The translations under genes and the position numbers were made by a program. From HT1-32 sp040219025 (GTDB taxonomy: Bacteria; Pseudomonadota; Alphaproteobacteria; Rhodospirillales; HT1-32), in NCBI GenBank assembly GCA_040219025.1, contig JAVJTE010000025.1:62001-126000 (forward strand): 64,000 nucleotides of DNA. Direction: 5' to 3'. The notes beneath the pieces are model-generated. The model was not told the DNA's origin. It did not search any database and saw only the letters and a list, made by a program, of their open reading frames with translations. Every line of letters starts with the position of its first letter. The first letter of the stretch is position 1. Of the stretch, positions 7,644 through 16,934 are shown in pieces.

Positions 7644-10295
7644 TCATGCTGCGGACTCATCAAAGAAACGATAGGCGAAACCGCCGTCTGAATCGAGGGT
7701 GACCTCGACCCGGCGGAAACTCTCCCGGCTCGCCATCCGGCGCAGGACCTCGCCCGACAGGTCGGGCAACAGCCCGTTGGTCAGCAGGCGGTCAATCTCG
7801 CGGGCACCCGCATCCGGTGCCGCGCAAAGGTCGGCGATATGGTCAACCAGGGCGGGATCGACAATCAGATCCGCCCGGCGGCGCTCCGAGAAACGGGTGA
7901 CAATCTGCCCCAGTTTAAGCTCCACAATTTCGCGCAGCCGGTCGCGGCCCAGCGGCAGATATGGTGCGATTGTCATCCGCCCCAGCAGAGCCGGTTTGAA
8001 ATGCCGCACCAGTTCCGGCCTGATCTCCTGCATCAATGCGTCCGTATCCGGGCTTTCGCCGCCAGCACAGGCCGCCATGATGGCATCAGTCGCCAAATTC
8101 GAGGTCAACAGGAACAGGGCGTTCGAAAAACTGATTTCCAGCCCTTCCCCGTCTTCCATGAAACCGCGGTCAAAGACCTGATAGAAACTTTCCATCACAT
8201 CGGGATGCGCTTTCTCAGCCTCATCCAGCAACACCACACAGTAAGGGTTACGCCGGACAGCCTCGGTCAGCACGCCACCTTTGCCGTAACCGACATAGCC
8301 GGGGGGTGATCCCTTCAGCTTCGCCACACTGTGTGATTCCTGATATTCGCTGAGATTGACCGTTACCAGTTGTCGCTCACCACCATACAGCAGATCAGCA
8401 ATGGCCAGCGCGGTTTCCGTCTTGCCGACACCGCTTGGTCCGACCAGCAGAAAAACCCCCACCGGACGCCCCGGATCACCAAGATCCGCCCGATAGGTTG
8501 CCACCCTCCGGGCAATGGCACGCAGGCCATCCGGCTGGCCGACAACCCGTTCACCCAGACGGCGCTCCAGTTCCAGCACCGCATCGATTTCATCAGTCAG
8601 CATCCGCCCGACCGGCACGCCGGTCCAGCCGGCGACAACATTCGCCACGGAACGTGCATCGACAGACATCGGCACCAGCGGCATGTCCCCCTGCAGTTCA
8701 TGCAATTCACGCAGCCGTTCCTGTGAGGGATCACCGTCTTCGGCCTCAATCACTTTGACCAGGTCGGCTTCCTGTTGCCAGCGGGCGGCAAGTGCCTGTT
8801 TTGTGGACCGGGCTTCCGCCAGTGCTTTCTGATAATCAGCCAGTCTGTGCGCGGCATCTTCCACCCCCCGGTCGGCGGATCTTGTGGCGACCGCGATCTC
8901 GGTTTCCAGCCGCTGAATCTCACGTCGGGCATCTTCCAGCTCCGGCGGCTCACCCGCGCGGGCCAGCGCCACCCGGGCCGCAGCAGTATCCAGTACGCCG
9001 ATGCATTTGTCCGGCAACTGTCGCCCGGTGATGTAACGGTGCGACAGGCGTACGGCTTCACGTACAGCCTCATCCTCGATATCCACGCCGTGATGCTCGG
9101 ACAGTTTCTCAGCCACACCGCGCATCATCGCAATCGCTGTTTCCACGTCAGGTTCATCGACACGCACCACCTGAAAACGCCGGGCCAGTGCCGGGTCTTT
9201 TTCGACATACTGTTTGTATTCAGCCCATGTCGTCGCAGCGATGGTGCGCAACTCGCCACGCGCCAGCGCCGGTTTCAGCAGGTTTGCCGCATCCTGCGAT
9301 CCGGCAGCGCCGCCTGCGCCGATCAGCATATGCGCCTCGTCGATAAACAGAATGACCGGCTCAACCGAGGCTTTCGTCTCTTCGATCAGCTTGCTCAGCC
9401 GTTCCTCAAACTCGCCCCGGACACCGGCCCCCGCCTGCAACAGGCCGATATCGAGACTGCGAACCGCCACATCACGCAGTGACGGCGGCACGTCGCCCTC
9501 TGCCACCCGCAGCGCAAATCCCTCGACCACGGCTGTCTTCCCGACACCGGCTTCGCCCGTCAGGATGGGATTGTTCTGCCGGCGGCGACAAAGCACATCA
9601 ATGACCTGGCGAATTTCATTGTCACGGCCAACAATCGGGTCGATGCGCCCGGCCCGCGCCTCTGCCGTCAGATCGAGGGCGTACTCATCCAGGGTGGGGG
9701 TTTTCGATTTCGCCCTTGCCCGGTCGAGCGGTGTATCGGTTTTCTTTTTCTTCTCTGATGCCGCCTTCTGCAGCCCGGCCGCTTCACGCTTGGCCTCGTC
9801 ATATTCCACGGCCTCGTCCTGCTCGATGGAATGACGCAGGATTTCCGGCAAAGCCTCTCTCAGCCGGTCCGGTGACAGGGTCGCGAGGGTCGGGCTGTTC
9901 TCCATCACCAGAGCGCGCAGGCTGTCATCCTCGAACAGCGCCAGCAACAACGCGGCGGAGCGAATCTTGCCGCCGTTGAGCCGCAGGCTGGAAACATTCC
10001 AGGCCTCTGACAGCAGTGCCGGAACATGGCGTGACAATGCCGGCGTCCGTGCGGCACCCCGTTCAAACCCGTCCAGCGTGGCACGCAGTTCAACCAGCAC
10101 ATCTTCCGGGCGCAGCCGGAAATGCAGCAATGCCCGTTTCACGTCAGAGTCGTCAGCTTCGATCAGACGGGTGAAGAAATGCTCGATCTCGACATGATAA
10201 TTGGTTTCGGCAACACACAGTTCCGCCGCACCTTCCAGCGCTTCACGGCAGACCCCGTTGAGTTTTCCAACCAGCAATTTGATGTCGTGCGCCAT
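7644..10295 (-). CDS. tssH: T6SS sheath-recycling ATPase TssH (ClpV)
   Basis: An 883-residue AAA+ protein of the usual ClpV length. The N domain (1-150) is the sheath-binding Clp-N fold. The first ATPase has Walker A GEAGVGKT (247-254) and Walker B ILFIDEAH (315-322). A coiled-coil middle region (about 445-535) carries QRLETEIAVA. The second ATPase has Walker A GPSGVGKT (619-626), followed by PPGYVGYGKGG and Walker B VVLLDEAEKAHP. ClpV pulls apart contracted TssBC sheaths for reuse. The gene lies between tssG and vgrG, as in many proteobacterial clusters, 80 bases after tssG. Confidence 0.97.
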   Translation of the reverse strand: MAHDIKLLVGKLNGVCREALEGAAELCVAETNYHVEIEHFFTRLIEADDSDVKRALLHFRLRPEDVLVELRATLDGFERGAARTPALSRHVPALLSEAWNVSSLRLNGGKIRSAALLLALFEDDSLRALVMENSPTLATLSPDRLREALPEILRHSIEQDEAVEYDEAKREAAGLQKAASEKKKKTDTPLDRARAKSKTPTLDEYALDLTAEARAGRIDPIVGRDNEIRQVIDVLCRRRQNNPILTGEAGVGKTAVVEGFALRVAEGDVPPSLRDVAVRSLDIGLLQAGAGVRGEFEERLSKLIEETKASVEPVILFIDEAHMLIGAGGAAGSQDAANLLKPALARGELRTIAATTWAEYKQYVEKDPALARRFQVVRVDEPDVETAIAMMRGVAEKLSEHHGVDIEDEAVREAVRLSHRYITGRQLPDKCIGVLDTAAARVALARAGEPPELEDARREIQRLETEIAVATRSADRGVEDAAHRLADYQKALAEARSTKQALAARWQQEADLVKVIEAEDGDPSQERLRELHELQGDMPLVPMSVDARSVANVVAGWTGVPVGRMLTDEIDAVLELERRLGERVVGQPDGLRAIARRVATYRADLGDPGRPVGVFLLVGPSGVGKTETALAIADLLYGGERQLVTVNLSEYQESHSVAKLKGSPPGYVGYGKGGVLTEAVRRNPYCVVLLDEAEKAHPDVMESFYQVFDRGFMEDGEGLEISFSNALFLLTSNLATDAIMAACAGGESPDTDALMQEIRPELVRHFKPALLGRMTIAPYLPLGRDRLREIVELKLGQIVTRFSERRRADLIVDPALVDHIADLCAAPDAGAREIDRLLTNGLLPDLSGEVLRRMASRESFRRVEVTLDSDGGFAYRFFDESAA

Positions 10296-10375
10296 AGGCC
10301 CGCCAGATGTGAATTCGCGTTACCGGGATGGTGGCGGCGAGACGCCGGACAGTCCAGAGGAAAGGCCAGCGGTCG

Positions 10376-11506
10376 TCAGTTGAATCGCGGTCTGACAGAA
10401 ACCTGTGCGTCATCACCTTCGGCACCTTCCGTCTTCAGCCAGGACGTCCAGCCAAGACGGGTATTGGCCCCGAGGCGAATCCGGTCAACCTGACCGGCTG
10501 CGACACGGTAGCGAATATCGAAATCGGTGCTGTCGCCAAGGTAGAAGCGCGCCAGGGCACAGAAGCTCGCATACCCGGAACCGGACGGCAGCAGGTCGGC
10601 CTGGGTTGCCGAGTCAATCGGTCCGACCTCAATTTCAATCCGGGATGTGTTATCCCAGACTTTCTCGCCCAGTGTTGCGGTCTGGCCCAGTACATTGTTC
10701 ATGCCGCGCCGCCCGAGGACAGTCTTCTGCTCGTCATCCAGCCGGTGCCACTGACCGGCAAACTGGCGAACCTTCACCGGAATTCTGAAATGCCCGCTGA
10801 GGAAAAGCTCCAGCCCGATGGCAGAGCGCGGACGCTGATTCAGCAGGCCCGCAAAGCGGATCAGTGCCCGGTCATCAACCGGTGCGGTTCGCGCCAGCCA
10901 GGGGTTGAGCAACTGACGAAGCCCTTCCGTCTGTTCCGCCGAGCGGTTTGTGCTGCCCGCAACCGGCGTCAGATCAGCCGCTGTCGATACACCCAGACGG
11001 TTCAGCGTCCCCTTGGTTCCGAGCCCCAGAAAAGACAGGAAGTAGCGGGTGAAATGAGTATCGCCGGGATGGCTCTGGTCCAGTGCGACCCGGTGTTTCT
11101 TGCGGATGCGATAGAAGACCGAGATCAGCCGGTGATGGAAGATATCGATGAAATCCCGCATCGCATAATCGCGACGTTTCGTCCGGTCCAGCAACGTCTG
11201 GACATAGGGCTGCGGCAGCGGTCCGTTGAAGCCGCCCACCGGCAGGAAGTTGGTGTCCAGTTCGTGGCGCTCGTCATCACCCTGCGGGGGGATAACCTTG
11301 TTGATGTCAGAGGCCGGAAAATCCATCCGGACGCGTGATCTGAACTTGATCCGCTCGCGCCCCGGGACCGATTGCTCGCCGACTGACGGCTCGCCCTTCA
11401 GATTGCGCTCAAGCAGACGCACCGCCTGAAAGAACTCGAAGCGGTGTCCCTCGCGGAGCAGACTATCCGCTACAGAAGGCTCTCGGTTCCGGCGACGGGT
11501 TGCCAT
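10376..11506 (-). CDS. tssG: T6SS baseplate protein TssG
   Basis: A 376-residue protein whose N-terminal stretch LLREGHRFEFFQAVRLLER is the TssG (ImpH/VasB) signature. Further family features are GFNGPLPQPYVQTLLDR and DFIDIFHHRLISVFYRIRKKHR near residues 90-145. TssG forms the TssFFG heterotrimer of the baseplate wedge. Its start overlaps the 3' end of tssF by 37 bases, so the two are likely translated together. The C-terminus ends with charged residues after WTSWLKTEGAEGDDAQVSVRPRFN, a normal end for the family. Confidence 0.95.
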   Translation of the reverse strand: MATRRRNREPSVADSLLREGHRFEFFQAVRLLERNLKGEPSVGEQSVPGRERIKFRSRVRMDFPASDINKVIPPQGDDERHELDTNFLPVGGFNGPLPQPYVQTLLDRTKRRDYAMRDFIDIFHHRLISVFYRIRKKHRVALDQSHPGDTHFTRYFLSFLGLGTKGTLNRLGVSTAADLTPVAGSTNRSAEQTEGLRQLLNPWLARTAPVDDRALIRFAGLLNQRPRSAIGLELFLSGHFRIPVKVRQFAGQWHRLDDEQKTVLGRRGMNNVLGQTATLGEKVWDNTSRIEIEVGPIDSATQADLLPSGSGYASFCALARFYLGDSTDFDIRYRVAAGQVDRIRLGANTRLGWTSWLKTEGAEGDDAQVSVRPRFN

Positions 11507-13281
11507 TTTTTCCAGATTCCATCTCTGTCGCGACTGGTAATCGCAAGTTCGGTAAAGGAGTTGCAGGAGGCATACATGCCAAAGAAACGGTTCAGCACAC
11601 TGGCCAGCAGAAAGGCACTGGAGCCGACGAAGTTGCTCTCATCGAACAGCAGTTCAATGGCGGTGCCGCGTGCGAAGCCCCGCCAGGCGTCTTCCCCGGT
11701 CCGGCGCACCACCCTCCGGCAGGTCATTTCCCGGATGCCGTTGATCTGCTGATGAACAGCCGAGGTTTCGTTGAAGCTGTAGAGCTTGAGGATTTCCCGC
11801 AAAGCCGCCAGTGCCTTTGGCCCGCCTTCCGACAGTGAAAGATAGTTGAGCGACAGATGAGAGATCAGCCGCCAGTAGGTATCGCCCCCCATCGGGGGAT
11901 AGCGTGGCGGCGTCGGTGCATGAAGGCATTTGATATATTTGACCGGTACCGTCTCCTCGATATGCAGTTCCGCGCCCGGCGGCACCTGTTCGGCCAGCAG
12001 CCGGTTGGTGCACAGTGTATGTGCGAAGACCGTCTGGCTTGGCGGCTCTGACGGGTCCATATCCAGATCCACGAAGGAGACATGCATCTCCGTACCCCGG
12101 ATATCCTCGCGGCTGGAGTAGCGTCGCCGGGCAAACCAGAACGACTCCTGCCCGGCCCCTTCCATATGATGATCATAGGCGAAATAGGGTGCGACGATCT
12201 CCAGTTCCGTGCTGGCATCAGACGATGCCGACACCCGCTCGATAGAGTGGATCTCCGTCGTATCCTCACGGCGCAAGTCCGGCGACAGGCGATACTCGGT
12301 TCGGCGATGGTCCAGACGGATCGGCTCTGATGTCTTGCGGAAAAGATTGATCACCGGTGCACAGCCAAGCTGGAACGTATCCTCCGCCAGCGACAGCCGT
12401 CGCGGCTTCGGCTGGTCCAGCAGGAACAGAATATCGAAATGCCTGGCGGCCTTTGATGTGTCCAGCCCCTCCACATCGAAGAAATGAAACTTCTCGGGAT
12501 AGCTGAAATATTCCATCAGCAGGCGATAGCCGGGATGTCCCTGATCCGGATAGGGCATGACGGCCTCATCCTGTTCCAGCCCGACCGGGCGAACGGCAGA
12601 GTCCGGAAGGTAACGCGGGCGCTTCTCGTCATCCACCAGAATGGCAACGCGTTTCAGATGGGCGAACAGCAGCTCGTAAATGTCGCTGGTCGTGGTCGGG
12701 ACGCCGTTCAGATAGAACCGCAGCGATGTCATTTCGAGATCGCTCAGCGGATCACCGAGCGTCTCCACCCGTAGCCGCAGCACCGTCGCAATATCCGGCG
12801 CATCGTCGAGGAAGTCATATTTGTCGGTCGGCTCGAAGACGGCCTGCGAAATCTTCACCGGCCAGAGCGTTACCGGATAGCAGGTTCGGAAACGGCAGAC
12901 GATCCCCTGCCCCGTCTCGGCAAACAACTGGGTCTCACGGGCGATCGGATGGCCGGAGGTTATCTTGGCCTGATCCGGATCAACCTCGAATTTGGCTACG
13001 GTCATCGCCGGGATCGGCGTGGTGAATTGCGGGAACAGGACGCCCAGCAGGGCCGTGGTGATTTCCGGGAAATCATTTTCCACATTCTGCTGCAGCCGCG
13101 CCGTCAGGAAGGCAAAGCTCTCCAGCAGCCGCTCGACATGCGGGTCAGGGCTTTCATCACCACTGAGCTGCAGACGGTTGGCCACTTTCGGATAGCGTTG
13201 AGCGAAAGCGGCCCCGGAATGCCGGAGATAGCTCAGCTCGCGCTGATAATGGTCGAGCATTTCCGCATTGAAATCAGCCAT
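11470..13281 (-). CDS. tssF: T6SS baseplate protein TssF
   Basis: A 603-residue protein starting at the ATG at 13281. That start overlaps the tssE stop by 8 bases and gives the family opening MADFNAEMLDHYQRELSYLR followed by HSGAAFAQRYPKVANRL. The segment DPHVERLLESFAFLTARLQ and the LFPQFTTPIPAM block are typical of TssF (ImpG/VasA). It makes up most of the baseplate wedge together with TssG and TssE. The central and C-terminal parts carry the usual strand-rich region and the conserved RLISHLSLNYLSL stretch. The 9-residue upstream extension is unlikely to be used. Confidence 0.96.
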   Translation of the reverse strand: MADFNAEMLDHYQRELSYLRHSGAAFAQRYPKVANRLQLSGDESPDPHVERLLESFAFLTARLQQNVENDFPEITTALLGVLFPQFTTPIPAMTVAKFEVDPDQAKITSGHPIARETQLFAETGQGIVCRFRTCYPVTLWPVKISQAVFEPTDKYDFLDDAPDIATVLRLRVETLGDPLSDLEMTSLRFYLNGVPTTTSDIYELLFAHLKRVAILVDDEKRPRYLPDSAVRPVGLEQDEAVMPYPDQGHPGYRLLMEYFSYPEKFHFFDVEGLDTSKAARHFDILFLLDQPKPRRLSLAEDTFQLGCAPVINLFRKTSEPIRLDHRRTEYRLSPDLRREDTTEIHSIERVSASSDASTELEIVAPYFAYDHHMEGAGQESFWFARRRYSSREDIRGTEMHVSFVDLDMDPSEPPSQTVFAHTLCTNRLLAEQVPPGAELHIEETVPVKYIKCLHAPTPPRYPPMGGDTYWRLISHLSLNYLSLSEGGPKALAALREILKLYSFNETSAVHQQINGIREMTCRRVVRRTGEDAWRGFARGTAIELLFDESNFVGSSAFLLASVLNRFFGMYASCNSFTELAITSRDRDGIWKKWQPVAGTESLL

Positions 13282-13750
13282 CGGTCTGTCCCGTAGCTCC
13301 CTGCTCAATCACCACCGGAAAAGACAGCGGTGCCATCACGTCGCCAATCCGGACATTGCCGTCGACCCGCATCACCAGCTTCTGCCTGTTGTCGGCCAGC
13401 TCCTCGACAGTGATCCGGATATCATGCAGCCGCGGCTCGAAGGTCTGCAGGATATCCCGGTAAACCCGGGCCATGCGCCGCCGGTCTTCCAGATATTGCG
13501 GCGAGAAATCCACCAGGTCGGGGACACCATATTCCAGTGCCGTGAGTTCGCCCCGGCGTTCCAGCTCTTCAATCGACAGGGGATTGCGGGTGTTAAACAG
13601 TGCATCGGTTTCTGCGACAACCGACGCCCGCACCTCTTCGACCGAGAGCGTACGATAGGGATTGATCTCGCGGGTGACCTCGCGGTCCTCGTCGGTAAGC
13701 CTGTCGAAAAGCGGCAATGCGCCGCCATGGGAAACCCTTGGTCGACGCAT
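13274..13750 (-). CDS. tssE: T6SS baseplate protein TssE (gp25-like)
   Basis: A 158-residue gp25/lysozyme-like baseplate protein. The family features are LFDRLTDE near residue 14, NTRNPLSIEELERRGELTALEYGVPDL (about 53-80) and the final EP-type segment TFEPRLHDIRITVEE, which corresponds to the conserved EPRL motif of gp25-like proteins. TssE starts sheath polymerisation on the baseplate. It lies between hcp (32 bases upstream) and tssF, which it overlaps, so baseplate genes EFG form a coupled block. Confidence 0.95.
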   Translation of the reverse strand: MRRPRVSHGGALPLFDRLTDEDREVTREINPYRTLSVEEVRASVVAETDALFNTRNPLSIEELERRGELTALEYGVPDLVDFSPQYLEDRRRMARVYRDILQTFEPRLHDIRITVEELADNRQKLVMRVDGNVRIGDVMAPLSFPVVIEQGATGQTDG

Positions 13751-13782
13751 TGCAAAATACCTCCGTGATCAGCAGGTGCCGA

Positions 13783-14268
13783 TCAGGAACCCTTGTTAAT
13801 CGCCAGGTCCCATTCGGCCGCGGCATTACCCGGGCTCTTCATGTCTTCGCCCTGAACCTTGTAGTCCCAGTAGATCTTCGAATAGTTGAAGGACAGGTTC
13901 TCAACCGGCGTATCACCACCGCCACCGGAGACGGAGATTGAGGAGAGAATGGTGTCTTCAAACTTGTAGATGATCATCTCGGACTGGCCCTTGGCACCAT
14001 CCGTCCGCATGACGCGGAATTCAACGGTACCCAGGTTTGCACCGATATTGCACTTGAAGTTCAGTGTCGGTGTTGCCTTGTCCATGTACTTGGTGACCGA
14101 GAATGCCTGATGTTCGGCACGTCCCCGTGAACGGCCGGCATTCGACACGTCATAGGAAATCGGCATCGATACACCGTGGCTGTAGGACAGACAGGTGATC
14201 TGATCCTTGTAGCCGTCGAGTTTGCATTCGCCGTTGATATTGGGAATTTTGAGAACTAATCCGTCCAT
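13783..14268 (-). CDS. hcp: T6SS tube protein Hcp (TssD)
   Basis: A 161-residue Hcp, the usual size. It opens with MDGLVLKIPNINGECKLDGY and has the family features HGVSMPISYD, the AEHQAFSVTKYMDKATPTLN block (about 51-70), and YKFEDTILSSISVSGGGGDTPVENLSFNYSKI near 101-132. Hcp hexamers stack into the inner tube and can carry small effectors in the ring lumen. No toxin is fused at the C-terminus. The gene is 54 bases after tssC and is likely the most highly expressed of the run. Confidence 0.97.
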   Translation of the reverse strand: MDGLVLKIPNINGECKLDGYKDQITCLSYSHGVSMPISYDVSNAGRSRGRAEHQAFSVTKYMDKATPTLNFKCNIGANLGTVEFRVMRTDGAKGQSEMIIYKFEDTILSSISVSGGGGDTPVENLSFNYSKIYWDYKVQGEDMKSPGNAAAEWDLAINKGS

Positions 14269-14322
14269 AACCTGTCTACTCCCCTGGAGCCGAGCTGTTT
14301 AACTACTGTATCGAATGAGGCC

Positions 14323-15774
14323 TTATTCGGCCGGCGGCGGAAGATCCGCGACCAGACGAATGGATGCCGTCAGTTCTTCAAGCTGGAAATGCGGCTTGAG
14401 GAAGACTGTTGCCCGATAGACCCCGGGCTTGCCCGGAACATCGAACACATCGATACGTGCTTCACGCAGCGGATATTTCGCCTTGGTGTTCTGCGGAGCT
14501 TCATCGGTCAGCAGGACATAATTCGCGATCCAGGTGTTGAGGAATTCCTCGACATTGGAACGGGTCATGAAGCTGCCGATCTTGTCGCGCATGATTGCCT
14601 TGATGTAATGCGCAAACCGCGAAGCGTTCAGAATGTAGGGCAGCGAGGCCGAGAGACGGGCATTCGCATTCGCTTCATTCGTATTATAGACTTTCGGCTT
14701 CTGGGTCGTCGCCCCGCCGAAGAACGCGGCGTAATCCGTACCCTTGCAATGCACCAGCGAGATAAAGCCGAGATCGGAGAGTTCTTTCTCCCGACGATCG
14801 GTAATCGCAATCTCGGTCGGGCATTTCAGAGCGATATCGCCTTCATCGGTCTTGAAGGTATGGGTCGGCAGACCGCGCACGATACCACCGCCTTCGACAC
14901 CGCGGATCGCCGCAACCCAGCCATGCTGGGCATAGGCCTGGGTGATACGCTGGGCCATCAGCCAGGCCGGGTTACCCCAGAGATATTTGCCGTGATCCGT
15001 ACCGTCCGTATCTTCTTCAAAGTCGACGCCTTCAACCGGAACGGTGTCCTTGCCGTAAGGCAGGCGGAGCAGTGCACGCGGGAGGAAAAGCGAGGCGTAG
15101 CGGCTGTCTTCGCTATCGCGGAACGACCGCCATTTGATGACTTCCGCACTCTCGAAGATCTTTGCGAGGTCACGGGGCACACCCAGTTCTGTCCAGCTGT
15201 CCAGATCGAACAGCGACGGACCGGCAGCGGCGAGGAACGGTGCATGAGCAGCCGCGGCCACACCCGAGATCAGTTCCAGCAACGCCATATCCTGCGGGTG
15301 CCGGGTGAAATCGAAGTCACCGACCAGGCAGCTGTAAGGGCTGCCGCCGAAGGTGCCGTATTCTTCCTCGTAAATCTTCTTGAACAGCGCGCTCTGATCG
15401 AATTCGACAGCTTTCTGAAGATCGGTCAGCAGCTCTTTCTTGGTGATGTTCAGCAACCGCAGCTTGAGCTGGGTACCGGTTTCCGTGTTCATCACCAGGA
15501 AATGCAGACCGCGCCATGAGGATTCCATCTTCTGGAAGTCCTCGGCATGCATGATTTCATTGAGCTGGGCCGTGATCAGCCTGTCGAGATCGGCAATCCG
15601 TCCGACAAGAAAGGCCTCAACATCGCTGGAAGCGGTATCACCTGCATCCAGCACCTGTTTGACAAACTCGCCAACGAGATCCTTCGCGTAGGCTTCCTGT
15701 TCTTCCTTGCGCGCCAGTTTGCCGTCAGACAGAATCTTGTCCAGAAGGCTCTTTTCCTGTGCTTCATCCGCCAT
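14323..15774 (-). CDS. tssC: T6SS sheath large subunit TssC
   Basis: A 483-residue TssC (VipB/ImpC). Features include the helix-rich start with LVGRIADLDRLITAQLNEIMHAEDFQKMESSWRGLHFLV, the block YGTFGGSPYSCLVGDFDF, and the C-terminal NAKYPLREARIDVFDVPGKPGVYRA followed by PHFQLEELTASIRLVADLP. These are strongly conserved in contractile sheath proteins. TssC pairs with TssB to form the sheath whose contraction drives the tube outward. The last residues are acidic and proline-rich (ADLPPPAE). The gene sits 57 bases after tssB. Confidence 0.98.
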   Translation of the reverse strand: MADEAQEKSLLDKILSDGKLARKEEQEAYAKDLVGEFVKQVLDAGDTASSDVEAFLVGRIADLDRLITAQLNEIMHAEDFQKMESSWRGLHFLVMNTETGTQLKLRLLNITKKELLTDLQKAVEFDQSALFKKIYEEEYGTFGGSPYSCLVGDFDFTRHPQDMALLELISGVAAAAHAPFLAAAGPSLFDLDSWTELGVPRDLAKIFESAEVIKWRSFRDSEDSRYASLFLPRALLRLPYGKDTVPVEGVDFEEDTDGTDHGKYLWGNPAWLMAQRITQAYAQHGWVAAIRGVEGGGIVRGLPTHTFKTDEGDIALKCPTEIAITDRREKELSDLGFISLVHCKGTDYAAFFGGATTQKPKVYNTNEANANARLSASLPYILNASRFAHYIKAIMRDKIGSFMTRSNVEEFLNTWIANYVLLTDEAPQNTKAKYPLREARIDVFDVPGKPGVYRATVFLKPHFQLEELTASIRLVADLPPPAE

Positions 15775-15831
15775 GGTCTAAACTCCCAGTTGAGCCGGCG
15801 CCGCCTTCAGCGACTGGATACCGGCTGCCCC

Positions 15832-16392
15832 CTATTTCTTGCCTTTACCCTTCTTGCCGGCGTCGTCGCCACCGTCTTCGCCGGTATCGAGATCTTTCTT
15901 GAGCTCGCTCTGGCTGTCGGAATTCGCGATGACGTCCTGCAACAGAGCGTCGAGTTCATCGTTGCCGTCCAGCTTGGTCAGCAGGTCGCTGAGCCGCTGA
16001 CGCGCCTCAAACAACTGGCGAAGCGGGTTCACCTGATTGATCACGGCAACCGGCTCGAAATCATCAATGTGGCTGAACTTCAGCTCCACATTGAGCATGT
16101 CACCGGCTTCCGCATCCTCATCACCTTCTGTCAGGCGATTGGCGACGCGATAGGCAATCCGCGGATTAACCGAACCCAGGATGTCATTAAAATTGTCACG
16201 GTCGATTTCGACGAACTTGCGATCCCGAACTTTCGGAAGCGCCTCTTCCGGCTTGCCGGAAAGGTCTGCCATGATACCGACGACGAACGGCAGCTCCTTC
16301 ATCAGGATGGCGTTGCCGATTTCCACATCATAGGTGATCTGGACACGCGGAGGCCGAACCCGACCCAGTTTATGCTGTACACTCTCGCTCAT
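15832..16392 (-). CDS. tssB: T6SS sheath small subunit TssB
   Basis: A 186-residue TssB (VipA/ImpB) beginning MSESVQHKLGRVRPPRVQITY, with the family block EIGNAILMKELPFVVGIMADLSG (about 25-47) and PEEALPKVRDRKFVEIDRDNFND. The last 15-18 residues form an acidic then lysine-rich tail (GDDAGKKGKGKK), longer than in many TssB proteins. It is the first gene of the leftward core run, so the operon promoter should be in the gap to its right. TssB dimerises with TssC to build the contractile sheath. Confidence 0.97.
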   Translation of the reverse strand: MSESVQHKLGRVRPPRVQITYDVEIGNAILMKELPFVVGIMADLSGKPEEALPKVRDRKFVEIDRDNFNDILGSVNPRIAYRVANRLTEGDEDAEAGDMLNVELKFSHIDDFEPVAVINQVNPLRQLFEARQRLSDLLTKLDGNDELDALLQDVIANSDSQSELKKDLDTGEDGGDDAGKKGKGKK

Positions 16393-16934
16393 GCTTGAAG
16401 CCCCCAGTTGCGGCTTAATTACTTGGTAATCTTTATATGCGCTTTGGATTAACCTGTAAACACTTCATGTAAATCTTTCGAGCACTATGATTTCCTATGC
16501 GAAAATACGGCTTTCGAGTCGCTTCAGCAGAGTCAAAAATTTCATTTAGCTGATTGATTAATATATATTTTTCAACAAGCCTCTATAAAATTACCAGACC
16601 ATCCGGGACAAAGACTTCGATCAATCAGGCTGAATGGTTAACCGTTTTTATTATGGTTAAACTATATGGTTAACGCGATTTGCCCCTTCTTACATCACTG
16701 TCCCGGGCGATGATCAGCAAGGAAACCGGCACGACATTCCGCCTGACAGATCAACAGGCAATTCATAACCATCTGAAATATAGAGAATTTTCTGATATTT
16801 TGCGTTAACCAATCTATACAACGACAGACATTGGCGTAAACAAGGCTGGAAAGGATTTTGTTTAATATATTGACAGTATTTATAAATAATAATTCGTTAT
16901 ATTATTTATTTTATACTAGTCCAAAAAATTCAGA
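16393..16934. promoter_or_regulatory. AT-rich control region upstream of tssB with clustered TGGTTAAC motifs
   Basis: This 542-base gap is markedly AT-rich and has no convincing gene. It holds three motifs in 41 bases: ATGGTTAAC at 16634-16642, ATGGTTAAAC at 16653-16662 and ATGGTTAAC at 16666-16674. A reversed near match GTTAACCAA lies at 16804-16812. The tssB promoter should be here, reading leftward. The motif equals the reverse complement of the TTAACCAT half-site known for CtrA and also occurs upstream of tssK, so one regulator may control both units; this is an inference. The stretch also includes A/T runs near 16860-16920 beyond the SprA-like gene end. Confidence 0.5.

Noticed and set aside
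16727..16742. CGGCACGACATTCCGC as a sigma54 (-24/-12) promoter
   Set aside because: The GG and GC elements are one base too far apart and it points away from tssB, toward the antisense of the SprA-like gene.
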